Of a stretch of DNA of 56,578 nt, positions 39,727-47,594 are shown piece by piece. Within the stretch, counting starts at the first letter, position 1, and the number at the start of each line of letters is the position of its first letter. The stretch is from a virus. Made by a program: the position numbers and the translations under genes. Below the pieces are notes generated by a model. It saw nothing but the letters and a program-made list of their open reading frames with translations. It ran no database searches and had not been told where the DNA came from. The stretch covers positions 1 through 56,578 of the IMG/VR virus record IMGVR_UViG_3300030012_003637. One strand, written 5' to 3'.

Positions 39727-40049
39727 TGGCAGCAGAAAAAAGAGGCTTTACAGGTAAATTAGATTATGACTTTCCTACTCATGGAGTATGTGAAGTACAA
39801 TTAGCTAATGAAGAATGGTACAGAGTTACTGAAAGAGACTTTAGATCGTTTGATGGTCCTAGGAGGTATACTATTCCTGATTATACTCTTCATAAAGCTA
39901 TGGATGTTCCTATGACTACTACTAAGTATATAGGTCCAGTTTACCTATGGGGTACTAATACTTATGTTCCTTATAGAGGTACTAGAAAATTATTAGAAAC
40001 TGAAGAAAGAAAAAAAGAAAGAGCAGAATTAAATAAAGCTAGATCATGA
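39726..40049 (+). CDS. Unknown protein
   Basis: 107 aa. It contains WYRVTERDFRSFDGPRRY and a C-terminal charged helix. No domain recognised. Starts in the stop codon of the preceding gene and overlaps the next by 4 bp. Confidence 0.55.
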   Translation: MAAEKRGFTGKLDYDFPTHGVCEVQLANEEWYRVTERDFRSFDGPRRYTIPDYTLHKAMDVPMTTTKYIGPVYLWGTNTYVPYRGTRKLLETEERKKERAELNKARS

Positions 40050-40342
40050 AAAAATTATATTTCGATACACCTGCTGAGTTTGAAAAACTATTTTCTAAAA
40101 AAACTAGAGAGGTTACAGATGGTATAGTAGAAGGAATAGAAACAGCTATTCAAGAGCAGAAAAAATCTGCTATGTTATTTAATATAATTTTTGCTAATGA
40201 AGAAGTTTCATTCGAAATATCTCTTCCTAAAAGTGAATGGGTAGGAGCATTAAAAAATTGTCTCGATTATTATCATGAACATAGCGAAACTGATCTTGCT
40301 ATAGATTGTTGGAAGTTATTAGAATGTGCTAAGTTACAGTAA
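40046..40342 (+). CDS. Unknown protein
   Basis: 98 aa with a central beta region (MLFNIIFANEEVSFEISLP) and a C-terminal helix (WVGALKNCLDYYHEH). No domain recognised. Confidence 0.55.
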   Translation: MKKLYFDTPAEFEKLFSKKTREVTDGIVEGIETAIQEQKKSAMLFNIIFANEEVSFEISLPKSEWVGALKNCLDYYHEHSETDLAIDCWKLLECAKLQ

Positions 40343-40525
40343 TTGAAACCTTTTGAAGAGTTATTTATAGAACCTAGAACTTGGAAGTTTGAGTCATCAA
40401 GCTCAGATAAAGTATATACAGTTACTGAAGGTAAATGGTTGTTTTGTGACTGCTGGGGGTATATAGCTCATAAGAAATGTAAACATATTAAACAAGTAAA
40501 TGAACTCATTAATTCAGAGTCGTAA
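40343..40525 (+). CDS. SWIM zinc-finger protein
   Basis: 60 aa from a TTG start immediately after the preceding stop. CDCWGYIAHKKCKH fits the SWIM pattern C-x-C-x(n)-C-x-H. SWIM fingers bind DNA or proteins in recombination and ubiquitin-type factors. Its last 26 bp overlap the SET gene, so both are probably coexpressed. Confidence 0.6.
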   Translation: MKPFEELFIEPRTWKFESSSSDKVYTVTEGKWLFCDCWGYIAHKKCKHIKQVNELINSES

Positions 40526-40886
40526 ATTAGAAGTTAAAAAAAGTAATATACACGGGTACGGAGTATTTGCTAAAGAAAATATAAACAAAGGAGAAGTATT
40601 AGAAGAATGCCATTTTATGTCCATTCCTTATACCACAGTATTTGATAAAAAATATAACCAAATTTTAGATTATGGTTTTAAATATCCTATTGAGGATCCA
40701 TCTGAATTAGCATGGCCTTTAGGTAATGGCTGCATCTATAACTCTTCTAAAAATAATAATGCTGATTGGAATCTAGATCTTGAACGAAGACTATTTATTT
40801 TCAGAGCTATAAAAGACATAAAAAAAGGAGAAGAAATATGTACATACTATGAAGATAATGTTGAATGGTTTACTAAAAATAACTAG
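40500..40886 (+). CDS. Second SET-domain protein (putative lysine methyltransferase)
   Basis: 128 aa. HGYGVFAKENINKGEVLEE is the SET-N strand region, CIYNSSKNNNADW corresponds to the NHS-x-x-PN motif (here NSSKNN, a weakened core), and IKKGEEICTYYED the C-terminal GEE-x-x-x-Y-Y motif. The His of the motif is Ser, so activity needs testing. It overlaps a SWIM finger protein that could direct it to its target. Confidence 0.75.
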   Translation: MNSLIQSRKLEVKKSNIHGYGVFAKENINKGEVLEECHFMSIPYTTVFDKKYNQILDYGFKYPIEDPSELAWPLGNGCIYNSSKNNNADWNLDLERRLFIFRAIKDIKKGEEICTYYEDNVEWFTKNN

Positions 40887-40893
40887 GAAAACA

Positions 40894-40923
40894 GTTGGAA
40901 GTCTGAGATATTCTTCTTATATT
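40894..40923 (+). promoter_or_regulatory. Promoter P12 (TTG-N20-TATATT)
   Basis: TTG 40895-40897, TATATT 40918-40923, spacer 20 nt. The leader has AAATTAAGGTTATG. Confidence 0.78.
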
Positions 40924-40942
40924 AAGGTATAAAATTAAGGTT

Positions 40943-41221
40943 ATGTATAATATAAGTTTCGAAGTTTGGCTAAAAGATGAAGTAAAAGATATCTTGAAAG
41001 CTAATTATGTAGATAAGTCTTTATCTACGGATGATTTTCTAAGATTAGTTTTAGAAGTTAAGAATTATCTAGGTGAATGTGATTCTCCTGAAGAAGTAGA
41101 AATCGAAGAGGTAGTAAATTATATCTTTGAATCTTCTTCTTATAAAGATAAGATGTGGGTAATTTATCCTGAAGAGCATAAGTATGCTGGTCAAGAAAGA
41201 AGTTTAACTCCTAATTGTTAA
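40943..41221 (+). CDS. Unknown protein
   Basis: 92 aa, acidic, helical, no recognised domain. First gene of a promoter P12 transcript. Confidence 0.55.
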   Translation: MYNISFEVWLKDEVKDILKANYVDKSLSTDDFLRLVLEVKNYLGECDSPEEVEIEEVVNYIFESSSYKDKMWVIYPEEHKYAGQERSLTPNC

Positions 41222-41223
41222 TT

Positions 41224-41511
41224 ATGACTAAAAGAGAAAAGCAAAGATCGTTGACTAAAGAATTTTTAACTTGGGTAAAAGATATTTATCCGAAAGCTGA
41301 GTTTGATGACTCAGATGGTTATGGATATACTGATATATCTATAGATGGTGATTTTAAAGGAGATAATGTAATATCTTTTAGAAGGCATCATAATCAAGTT
41401 GACGCGTATAACTGGGCTGAAGATCATATATTAGAAGCTGAGAAAGTTATGGATAAAAAATTAGATGAATTAAAAAATAAATATCAATTATATTATGGTA
41501 GAAGTAATTAA
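41224..41511 (+). CDS. Unknown protein
   Basis: 95 aa from ATG 41224; the open frame extends to 41215, which would overlap the preceding stop. The protein is charged with YGYTDISIDGDFKGDN and a helical tail. No domain recognised. Confidence 0.55.
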   Translation: MTKREKQRSLTKEFLTWVKDIYPKAEFDDSDGYGYTDISIDGDFKGDNVISFRRHHNQVDAYNWAEDHILEAEKVMDKKLDELKNKYQLYYGRSN

Positions 41512-41665
41512 GCATGCATTAGGATTTTGTGGAGAGCATTGGCATCCTAATATTTGGACTGCTCTTGCTGGATCTCCTGTAATAGCATCTACGGTATATT
41601 ACGTTAAGTGTAAGTGCGGTGGATGGTTTAAGCATAAAAAAGGTTGTGATCATGAAGTGCATTAA
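41495..41665 (+). CDS. Small Cys/His-rich protein
   Basis: 56 aa, ATG 41495 to TAA 41663-41665. FCGEHWHPN and CKCGGWFKHKKGCDHEVH give a possible Zn site. It overlaps both neighbours (17 and 14 bp). Small zinc proteins cluster here with the DksA-like gene. Confidence 0.5.
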   Translation: MVEVIKHALGFCGEHWHPNIWTALAGSPVIASTVYYVKCKCGGWFKHKKGCDHEVH

Positions 41666-41888
41666 GTGTACTGAGGAGATAAATCCTCTTAGATTAAAAG
41701 CATTACCAGATACTAAAACTTGTGTAAGTTGTAGTAATACTGGAAGGTGGTACGTAAGAAATATTATTTCCGGAAAGACTACTTATGCTGAAACTGAAGT
41801 AATTAAAGATCCTAATGTAGCTAAAAGTATAGCTGCTATGGATCGAAGACAAGGATGGGGAAGTAATCTCCATAAAGTTAAAAGATAA
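41652..41888 (+). CDS. DksA/TraR-type four-Cys zinc-finger protein
   Basis: 78 aa from ATG 41652 (the open frame begins at 41619 but ATG 41652 begins directly with MKCIKC). CIKC ... CVSC, 18 residues apart, with RLKALPDTKTC in between, matches the DksA/TraR Zn-finger pattern. No coiled coil, so it is only the finger, perhaps acting on host RNA polymerase. Confidence 0.7.
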   Translation: MKCIKCTEEINPLRLKALPDTKTCVSCSNTGRWYVRNIISGKTTYAETEVIKDPNVAKSIAAMDRRQGWGSNLHKVKR

Positions 41889-41903
41889 ATTTAAATTAAA
41901 GTT

Positions 41904-42134
41904 ATGAATAAATTAAAGTTTTATTGGAATTTATACTATCCAGTTATTTTATCATTTTTATCATTTCTGTATTCTGTTGGATTATGGTTTAGCGGACATC
42001 AATTAGAAGGTATATTTGTTGGTATATGGGTACCTTCTATACTTGCATTTGCTATTTGCATTAGGCAGAGAAGAAATGACTTTTTTAGAGCAATGGCTGC
42101 TAAAAGAAGATACAGAGGGAGGAGAAGAAAATGA
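41904..42134 (+). CDS. Small membrane protein
   Basis: 76 aa. Two membrane helices (about residues 8-27 and 33-52) and a strongly basic C-terminal tail (RRNDFFRAMAAKRRYRGRRRK). Unknown function. Overlaps the next gene by 4 bp. Confidence 0.58.
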   Translation: MNKLKFYWNLYYPVILSFLSFLYSVGLWFSGHQLEGIFVGIWVPSILAFAICIRQRRNDFFRAMAAKRRYRGRRRK

Positions 42135-42424
42135 TAACAGGTAATATGTTAATAATGTTTATAGTTGGGTTTATTATATTCTGTTTTTATATAGCAGGAT
42201 TAATTTATGCTATCTACTGGGGTCATAGTACGCAGAGGAAAGAAATGATGAATGACCCAGAGCTACAAAATTATTATAACAGGCATCATAATTACGACGC
42301 TGGTATAGATTGGTCGAAACATAACCCTCATGTTAATGAATCAGATAGTTATGTTAAAAATTTATTTAAACCTAAAAGAAAAAATAGAAAAGAAAACGTA
42401 GGTAAAAGCACGTTTTGGGATTAA
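42131..42424 (+). CDS. Small membrane protein with basic tail
   Basis: 97 aa. One N-terminal membrane helix (about residues 5-28), then a polar, His- and Lys-rich tail. No domain recognised. Confidence 0.55.
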   Translation: MITGNMLIMFIVGFIIFCFYIAGLIYAIYWGHSTQRKEMMNDPELQNYYNRHHNYDAGIDWSKHNPHVNESDSYVKNLFKPKRKNRKENVGKSTFWD

Positions 42425-42699
42425 TGAAAAGAAAAGTAAGAAGATACTGGACTAAAGATTTTTTAAGATTATTAGTTAGAGAAAGAAAGTTAAGTCCTAT
42501 TGAAAGAATATCCAGCAGAGTAGGGTATATGGGAGCAGGATTTATTATGGCTGGTCATTGGACTGTAGAGCCTATTTTATTTATGATAGGTTTTTGCTGT
42601 GTATTATTTCAAGTAACAGTTAGAAGACAATGGAACTTAGTAGTTCTTCAAATTAATGGATTGATAGCTTGGGCTATTCATTTTTTTAATAATTTATAG
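42424..42699 (+). CDS. Small membrane protein
   Basis: 91 aa from ATG 42424, which overlaps the preceding stop (TAATG); a TTG at 42415 gives 3 more residues. A basic N-terminus (MKRKVRRYWTKDF) is followed by hydrophobic helices (about 40-60 and 62-88). Unknown. Confidence 0.55.
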   Translation: MKRKVRRYWTKDFLRLLVRERKLSPIERISSRVGYMGAGFIMAGHWTVEPILFMIGFCCVLFQVTVRRQWNLVVLQINGLIAWAIHFFNNL

Positions 42700-42728
42700 T
42701 TGGAATTTTAATAAAAATTAATTATATT
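42699..42728 (+). promoter_or_regulatory. Promoter P13 (TTG-N20-TATATT)
   Basis: TTG 42700-42702, TATATT 42723-42728, spacer 20 nt. ATG 42734 lies 5 nt past the hexamer, about the predicted transcription start, so it is probably leaderless. Confidence 0.78.
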
Positions 42729-42733
42729 ATAAT

Positions 42734-42886
42734 ATGGAAACCTTTGAAGATTATATGAATAAAAAAAAGTACGAAGATCTAGTTAATGAAATAATAGATT
42801 TAAAAATGAGACATCCATTATCTGAAGAAGATAAGTTAAAATTACAGAAACTCCAACAAAAATTAAACGGTGACAAAAAAGTATAA
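42734..42886 (+). CDS. Unknown small helical protein, likely leaderless
   Basis: 50 aa, ATG 42734 to TAA 42884-42886. Charged helix; its 3' end overlaps the nucleotidyltransferase gene by 17 bp, suggesting coupled translation of a GTG-started gene. Confidence 0.55.
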   Translation: METFEDYMNKKKYEDLVNEIIDLKMRHPLSEEDKLKLQKLQQKLNGDKKV

Positions 42887-43337
42887 GGTAATGCTAGTAA
42901 GTGGAGGATTCGATCCAGTCCACAAAGGTCATTTACAGATGATTGAAGCAGCAAGAGAATTAGCAGACGAAGTTTGGGTCATTTTAAATAGTAATAGTTG
43001 GTTAAGGAATAAGAAAGGAAAAGCTTTTATGAAAGAATCTGAAAGGGAATATATTATGTCTCAAATTAAAGGAGTTACTAAAACCTTTGTATGTAACCCT
43101 AGAATACCAGCAGACAAAACAGTATGTGATGGCATTTATTCAGCTGTTATGGCTTATAGAAGAGAGATAAACGGCAAAATGAGAATGGCATTTGGCAATG
43201 GAGGAGATAGAGTCCAGGGTAACATTCCGGAAGAAGATTACTGTAAGTCAATGGATGTAGATATGGTATGGAATTTAGGCGAAAAGATTCAATCATCATC
43301 TTGGTTACTAGAAAAATATCAGAATTCAGCAGTATAG
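42870..43337 (+). CDS. Nucleotidyltransferase (CoaD/NadD/TagD-like)
   Basis: 155 aa from a GTG start inside the preceding gene. VSGGFDPVHKGHLQMI is the full HxGH loop, WVILNSNSWLRNKKG the nucleotide pocket, and SSSWLLEKY corresponds to the ISSS-x-x motif. It joins a nucleoside monophosphate to a phosphorylated acceptor. Its HxGH is intact, unlike the copy at 31945. Substrate not predictable. Confidence 0.82.
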   Translation: MTKKYKVMLVSGGFDPVHKGHLQMIEAARELADEVWVILNSNSWLRNKKGKAFMKESEREYIMSQIKGVTKTFVCNPRIPADKTVCDGIYSAVMAYRREINGKMRMAFGNGGDRVQGNIPEEDYCKSMDVDMVWNLGEKIQSSSWLLEKYQNSAV

Positions 43338-43350
43338 ACTACTTTACTAG

Positions 43351-43364
43351 ATATTTATAATAAA
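43351..43364 (+). promoter_or_regulatory. Candidate late promoter motif (class B)
   Basis: ATATTTATAATAAA, 10 nt before the Hint-domain gene at 43375. Confidence 0.45.
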
Positions 43365-43374
43365 TTAATTTACT

Positions 43375-45564
43375 ATGAATGGAACTTTATTTTCATCTGA
43401 CTTTGTTGTCGATGCAGAAGGTAATGAAAGATTATTAGAAATCAATACCGATACTGGCTTTACTCAAGACTTTATTAATAATAATTTATCTTTTACTGAT
43501 CTATTCTCAGTCTTTAGTTCAAATAATATTACTGAAGTAGTAGTTATTCATAAAGAGTTTCAAAGAGAGTTCGTAAATAAATTAAAGACTGATTTAGAAG
43601 CTTTTGATAATACTATAACTTTCACAGTTCAAAAAGAAAATTCAGAATCTATTTATCCAACAGCAGTTGCAGATGCTGCTAATAAGTTTATATTAAGATT
43701 AGCTTATAACGAGAATGCATTACTTGATTCTACTTATGCTAAAAATAATTATAATTTATTAAAACTTTTTTACGATAATAGTAACCAAGCATCAGTATCA
43801 GAATTTTATTATTCAGGCTCTGATGGAATAGTAAATACTATCCAAGCTTCTGCAAATAGTTCTTCGTTACCTGATTATGTAACTAAACCTATTCAAGTTT
43901 GGAATTCAACTAATACTTTTTATAAACAAAATTTTGATACCTTAACTGGAAGTTTAGATTCAAATGATTTTATCCAAAAATATCATCATAATACTTCTGA
44001 AGAAGAGAATAATAGTATTACATCTTATAGAGTTTTTTCTATAGCATATGGTTCTAATATTGATGTAGTTTTTTTAGGAATGTATAAACAAATAGCTATA
44101 TTAGATATTCCTGACTCATTAACTACAAAAAATAATGGAGCATTAGATACTAAACATTATTATGAATTTGCTTCTAACTATCCTAAATTTGATGGAGAAG
44201 GAGGTATAACAAGCACTGCTGCTGTTTATTTACCCTCAGGCTCTCAAATTATTTCTAATTTAAGTGTAGGAGATGAAATTAGTTCTTTTCATGTAGAAGG
44301 ATCCCCAGATGCTGATTCAGATGCTATATTAACAGATTGGAAACATGCCGGTACTGAACTACCCTCAGGTTCTTTTCAAACTTCTTCTTTAGTTGAAGCT
44401 GTAAATAATTTAAATGCTAAAAATAATATTTTAGCTAAATTAGTTATGACAAATGATGATGTAGTATATGCTAGTCCTAATACATTATTTTTAACTCATG
44501 TAACTGAGTCAAATGAATTAACTTATAAAGGAGCATCTCATATTTACCCAGGGTATTCTTTAATGAAAAACGATGGTGCTAGGATAGAAGTTTCTCAAAG
44601 TCTTTTAGAAGTTTACGATAGTCCTCAACAGCTTTATAATTTAGATATAGAAAGTAGAGACGTCTATATAATTAGTAGCTCAGGAGTATTAGTTCACAAC
44701 TGTTTTACTGCTGGTACTTCTATTACTTTAGCTGATGGTAGTTTAAAGTCTATTGAAAATATAAAGGATTATGACGAAGTGTTATGCTGGAGTCATGCAA
44801 CAGAGGAACTAATTCCTGGAAAAGTTGAAACAGTATCAAAAAAATTAAGTGATCAAGTTTATACCATTAAGCACGGTAATGAAAAAACAACAGTAACAGC
44901 TGAACATCCTTTTTATGTAGTTAATAAAAACGAATACGTTGCAGCGAAAAATTTAAAGGAAGGAGATATTTTTATTACTGATACAGGATCTGAAACTAAA
45001 GTCAAAGAAGTAATCATTCCTGAAGATGATAAATTTATAGAAGTTTACAACTTAGGAAATGTATCCCCAGTTCATAATTTTTTTGCTGATGGGGTATTAG
45101 TTCATAATTTTAAAGGATTACCTCCTGGAGGTTTATGTTGTTTTGTAGAAGGTACTGAAATTAGTTTAGCTAATGAAGATATAAAAAATATAGAAGATAT
45201 AGTAATTGGTGATGAAGTATTATCTTGGAACGGAGAAGAGTTGGTAGTAAGTAAAGTAATAGATATCGAACCAACAGTAGTAGGAGATAGAGATTTATAT
45301 ACTATTAATGGAGAAGGAATATGTAATATCGAATTTACACCAGAGCATCCTTTCCTTACTAAACAAGGATGGAAAGCTTTAAAACCAGATGTAGAAGAAT
45401 TTGGTATATTAGAACCTGGAGATGAGATAAATTGTTGCGGAGAATGGAAAGCTATTTCTTCTATAGATGTAATAGATTCTAAACCAGATCAAAGAGTATT
45501 TAACTTTACAGTAAAAGAATATCACAACTATGTTGCCAATGGTATTATAGTTCACAATAAATAA
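43375..45564 (+). CDS. Large protein with three tandem C-terminal Hint (intein-like) domains
   Basis: 729 aa. The first part (1-280) includes DFVVDAEGNERLLEINTDTG, resembling an ATP-grasp E-x-N metal motif, but is otherwise unassigned. Domain 1 (about 282-442) lacks the Cys-1 and TxxH but ends VHN-C. Domain 2 starts at C443 (CFTAGTSITLADGS), has TAEHP, and ends VHN-F at 578. Domain 3 starts at C589 (CFVEGTEISL), has TPEHP, and ends VHN-K at 728. Such Hint domains self-cleave or splice. The last residue after domain 3 is a single Lys, so C-terminal release or cross-linking is more likely than splicing. Confidence 0.85.
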   Translation: MNGTLFSSDFVVDAEGNERLLEINTDTGFTQDFINNNLSFTDLFSVFSSNNITEVVVIHKEFQREFVNKLKTDLEAFDNTITFTVQKENSESIYPTAVADAANKFILRLAYNENALLDSTYAKNNYNLLKLFYDNSNQASVSEFYYSGSDGIVNTIQASANSSSLPDYVTKPIQVWNSTNTFYKQNFDTLTGSLDSNDFIQKYHHNTSEEENNSITSYRVFSIAYGSNIDVVFLGMYKQIAILDIPDSLTTKNNGALDTKHYYEFASNYPKFDGEGGITSTAAVYLPSGSQIISNLSVGDEISSFHVEGSPDADSDAILTDWKHAGTELPSGSFQTSSLVEAVNNLNAKNNILAKLVMTNDDVVYASPNTLFLTHVTESNELTYKGASHIYPGYSLMKNDGARIEVSQSLLEVYDSPQQLYNLDIESRDVYIISSSGVLVHNCFTAGTSITLADGSLKSIENIKDYDEVLCWSHATEELIPGKVETVSKKLSDQVYTIKHGNEKTTVTAEHPFYVVNKNEYVAAKNLKEGDIFITDTGSETKVKEVIIPEDDKFIEVYNLGNVSPVHNFFADGVLVHNFKGLPPGGLCCFVEGTEISLANEDIKNIEDIVIGDEVLSWNGEELVVSKVIDIEPTVVGDRDLYTINGEGICNIEFTPEHPFLTKQGWKALKPDVEEFGILEPGDEINCCGEWKAISSIDVIDSKPDQRVFNFTVKEYHNYVANGIIVHNK

Positions 45565-45566
45565 TT

Positions 45567-45701
45567 ATGGGAGTATATAGAACACAAAAATTTACTGCTA
45601 TTAAAGATCAAACATCTACAGCAGTTAGTGCACAAAGACAAAATAATCTTAAGGCTATAGTTAATAATTTTATTACTTATTTTAAAGCTAAACATAGTTA
45701 G
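45567..45701 (+). CDS. Unknown small protein
   Basis: 44 aa, ATG 45567 to TAG 45699-45701, 2 bp after the Hint gene. Polar N-terminal half and helical C-terminal half. Possibly translated with the Hint protein; function unknown. Confidence 0.48.
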   Translation: MGVYRTQKFTAIKDQTSTAVSAQRQNNLKAIVNNFITYFKAKHS

Positions 45702-45708
45702 TAAATTA

Positions 45709-45738
45709 GTTGCTATTCCGATTATTTTTTCTTATATT
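45709..45738 (+). promoter_or_regulatory. Promoter P14 (TTG-N20-TATATT)
   Basis: TTG 45710-45712, TATATT 45733-45738, spacer 20 nt, upstream of 45758. Confidence 0.75.
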
Positions 45739-45757
45739 TTAATTTAAATGTTATGTT

Positions 45758-45946
45758 ATGAAAGAGTTATATTTTTTAAGATCCTATAAGATCAATCACA
45801 GAACAATAGATTCAGTAATGGACGGTTATCATATCGAAGTAGAAGGATATAGATACGAACGTCTTAATGCTAAACCTAGAGGTAGATCCATTGAGAAAAG
45901 ACTAAGGAGTATGGATGAACAAACTCAACTAGTAATCTATTCTTAA
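45758..45946 (+). CDS. Unknown small basic protein
   Basis: 62 aa, Tyr- and Arg-rich (YEVEGYRYERLNAKPRGRSIEKR-like). ATG 45748 and 45753 in the leader are out of frame. No recognised domain. Overlaps the next gene by 1 bp. Confidence 0.5.
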   Translation: MKELYFLRSYKINHRTIDSVMDGYHIEVEGYRYERLNAKPRGRSIEKRLRSMDEQTQLVIYS

Positions 45947-46302
45947 TGAAAGATTTAAATTGGTATTATATATTTTTAGGATTTTTAGTTACCATACTAG
46001 CCCAAGTAGGTGCATGGTATCAACACAATCTTCAATTTAAGAATCCTAAATATGATGAAACATGGTGGGGTATGTATATCTTAGCTATTCCACTTACTTA
46101 TGTTTTTATTTTAGCTACTAAATATAATGTAATAGGGTATGGAGGTTCAATCTGGGGAGGTAGATTTGTAGGCTTTGCTTTAGGAATGTTAGTATATGCT
46201 GTAATGATACAAATATATTTTAAAGAACCTTTTACGTTAAAGATAGCAGTTCAACTTCTTCTTTGTACATCTATTTTAGCTGTGCAAGCTTTTTGGAAAT
46301 AA
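45946..46302 (+). CDS. Four-helix membrane protein
   Basis: 118 aa with four predicted membrane helices (about 6-24, 42-59, 70-88, 99-117). It resembles small multidrug transporter-like proteins in size and helix number, but no signature is visible. Followed by promoter P15. Confidence 0.52.
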   Translation: MKDLNWYYIFLGFLVTILAQVGAWYQHNLQFKNPKYDETWWGMYILAIPLTYVFILATKYNVIGYGGSIWGGRFVGFALGMLVYAVMIQIYFKEPFTLKIAVQLLLCTSILAVQAFWK

Positions 46303-46332
46303 GTTGGAATCCTGCTAATTTTTTCTTATATT
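46303..46332 (+). promoter_or_regulatory. Promoter P15 (TTG-N20-TATATT)
   Basis: TTG 46304-46306, TATATT 46327-46332, spacer 20 nt, 19 nt before ATG 46352 with an AAAGGAAG leader (a true purine-rich Shine-Dalgarno-like sequence). Confidence 0.78.
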
Positions 46333-46351
46333 TATAGATAAAGGAAGTAAT

Positions 46352-46594
46352 ATGTCAGATACAAATAGATACGTAGTAAAAATAGAAGCATACGTTTACG
46401 GTAAAAATGATTATCATGCTAGAATGAATGCTCATAAAATGCTTGATAATATAAATGCTAAGAACTTAAATGCTGATGCTGAAATAAAAGAACTAGGTTC
46501 TCAACCTTTCGGTACTATGCAATATAGGGAGTTAGAAGATTTTAGCCGTCCATCTAAATTAGATGCAGATGATGATGCTCCATTACCATTTTAA
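46352..46594 (+). CDS. Unknown small protein
   Basis: 80 aa. A short beta-alpha-beta segment (YVVKIEAYVYGKNDYHARMNAHKML) and an acidic tail. No domain recognised. Confidence 0.55.
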   Translation: MSDTNRYVVKIEAYVYGKNDYHARMNAHKMLDNINAKNLNADAEIKELGSQPFGTMQYRELEDFSRPSKLDADDDAPLPF

Positions 46595-46595
46595 T

Positions 46596-46820
46596 ATGAT
46601 AGAAATAATAAAGTCTATAAGTGGGTATTTAGTAATAGGTTGTGTATGGATAATATGGTTTGAAAGATTCTGTATTAATAATAAGATAGGAGGAGCTTTT
46701 TCAAATAAAGAAAGATATTATCAAATGGTATTATGGCCGATTAATTTAGGAGTATTCCTTTTTAGTTGGCTAGAAGAAGTTATAAAACAGATAAAGAATG
46801 ATGGACATGGCAATAATTAA
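46596..46820 (+). CDS. Small membrane protein
   Basis: 74 aa from ATG 46596 (the frame opens at 46563, inside the preceding gene). Hydrophobic segments at about 5-23 and 44-60, with a basic tail. Its end overlaps the FNR gene start by 23 bp. Confidence 0.52.
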   Translation: MIEIIKSISGYLVIGCVWIIWFERFCINNKIGGAFSNKERYYQMVLWPINLGVFLFSWLEEVIKQIKNDGHGNN

Positions 46821-47514
46821 GAATATAATTCAAGAAACTAAAAATGTAAGAAGGTTTATAATTGAAGATCCTTTGAAGGATAGAATAATATATGAACCAG
46901 GACAATTAGTAAATCTTTATTTAAATACTCCTATGGATTCTAAACCTCACGTTAGGAGTTATTCAGTAGCATCAGCTCCTGATGATACCAACGAATTTGA
47001 AATAATAGTTACAGATCAACCAGGAGGGTTAATGAGTGATTTTTTATTTAATCAAGTTGATATAGGAAGCGAAATAATATATAAAGGACCTATGGGGATG
47101 TTTACCCTTCCGGAAGAGATTGATAGAGATTTATTCTTAGTTTGTACAGGATCAGGAATCAGTCCTTTTAGATCTATGGCTAAGTTCCTTACTAATAATA
47201 AAGTAAGTACTAAAAATATACATTTAATATTTGGTTGTAGAACTAAAGAAGACTTACTTTATTATAATGAACTAAAAGAATTAGAAAAAGTAAATCCTAA
47301 TTTTAAATACCATATTGCGTTGTCTAGAGTTGAAGAAGAAGGTTTTCATAAAGGATATGTTCATGATATCTATCTTCCTTTAATCAAAGACTTAAAAAAT
47401 AAACCTTTATTCTACCTTTGTGGTTGGAGAAATATGATACTAGATGCTAAAGATAATCTAAGTGAATTAGGTTATAAAATGGTAAAAGATATTAAAATAG
47501 AGGTTTATAACTAG
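46798..47514 (+). CDS. Ferredoxin/flavodoxin-NADP+ reductase-like flavoprotein
   Basis: 238 aa. RSYSVASAP is the FAD isoalloxazine motif (R-x-Y-S), VCTGSGISPFRSM the NAD(P) phosphate motif, and YLCGWRNMI the C-terminal nicotinamide region. No iron-sulfur domain, so it is a plain FNR. It could reduce the phage flavodoxin (11842). The start may be 46798, 46801 or 46807. Confidence 0.9.
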   Translation: MMDMAIIKNIIQETKNVRRFIIEDPLKDRIIYEPGQLVNLYLNTPMDSKPHVRSYSVASAPDDTNEFEIIVTDQPGGLMSDFLFNQVDIGSEIIYKGPMGMFTLPEEIDRDLFLVCTGSGISPFRSMAKFLTNNKVSTKNIHLIFGCRTKEDLLYYNELKELEKVNPNFKYHIALSRVEEEGFHKGYVHDIYLPLIKDLKNKPLFYLCGWRNMILDAKDNLSELGYKMVKDIKIEVYN

Positions 47515-47533
47515 GAAAATAACTAGGGAAATA

Positions 47534-47563
47534 GTTGCTTTTCTGGAAAATTATTCATATATT
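47534..47563 (+). promoter_or_regulatory. Promoter P16 (TTG-N20-TATATT)
   Basis: TTG 47535-47537, TATATT 47558-47563, spacer 20 nt. Preceded by a GGGAAATAG box shared with P12, P17 and P19; leader AAATAAAGGTTATG. Confidence 0.78.
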
Positions 47564-47594
47564 AAGGTATATTAATAATTAAAAAATAAAGGTT

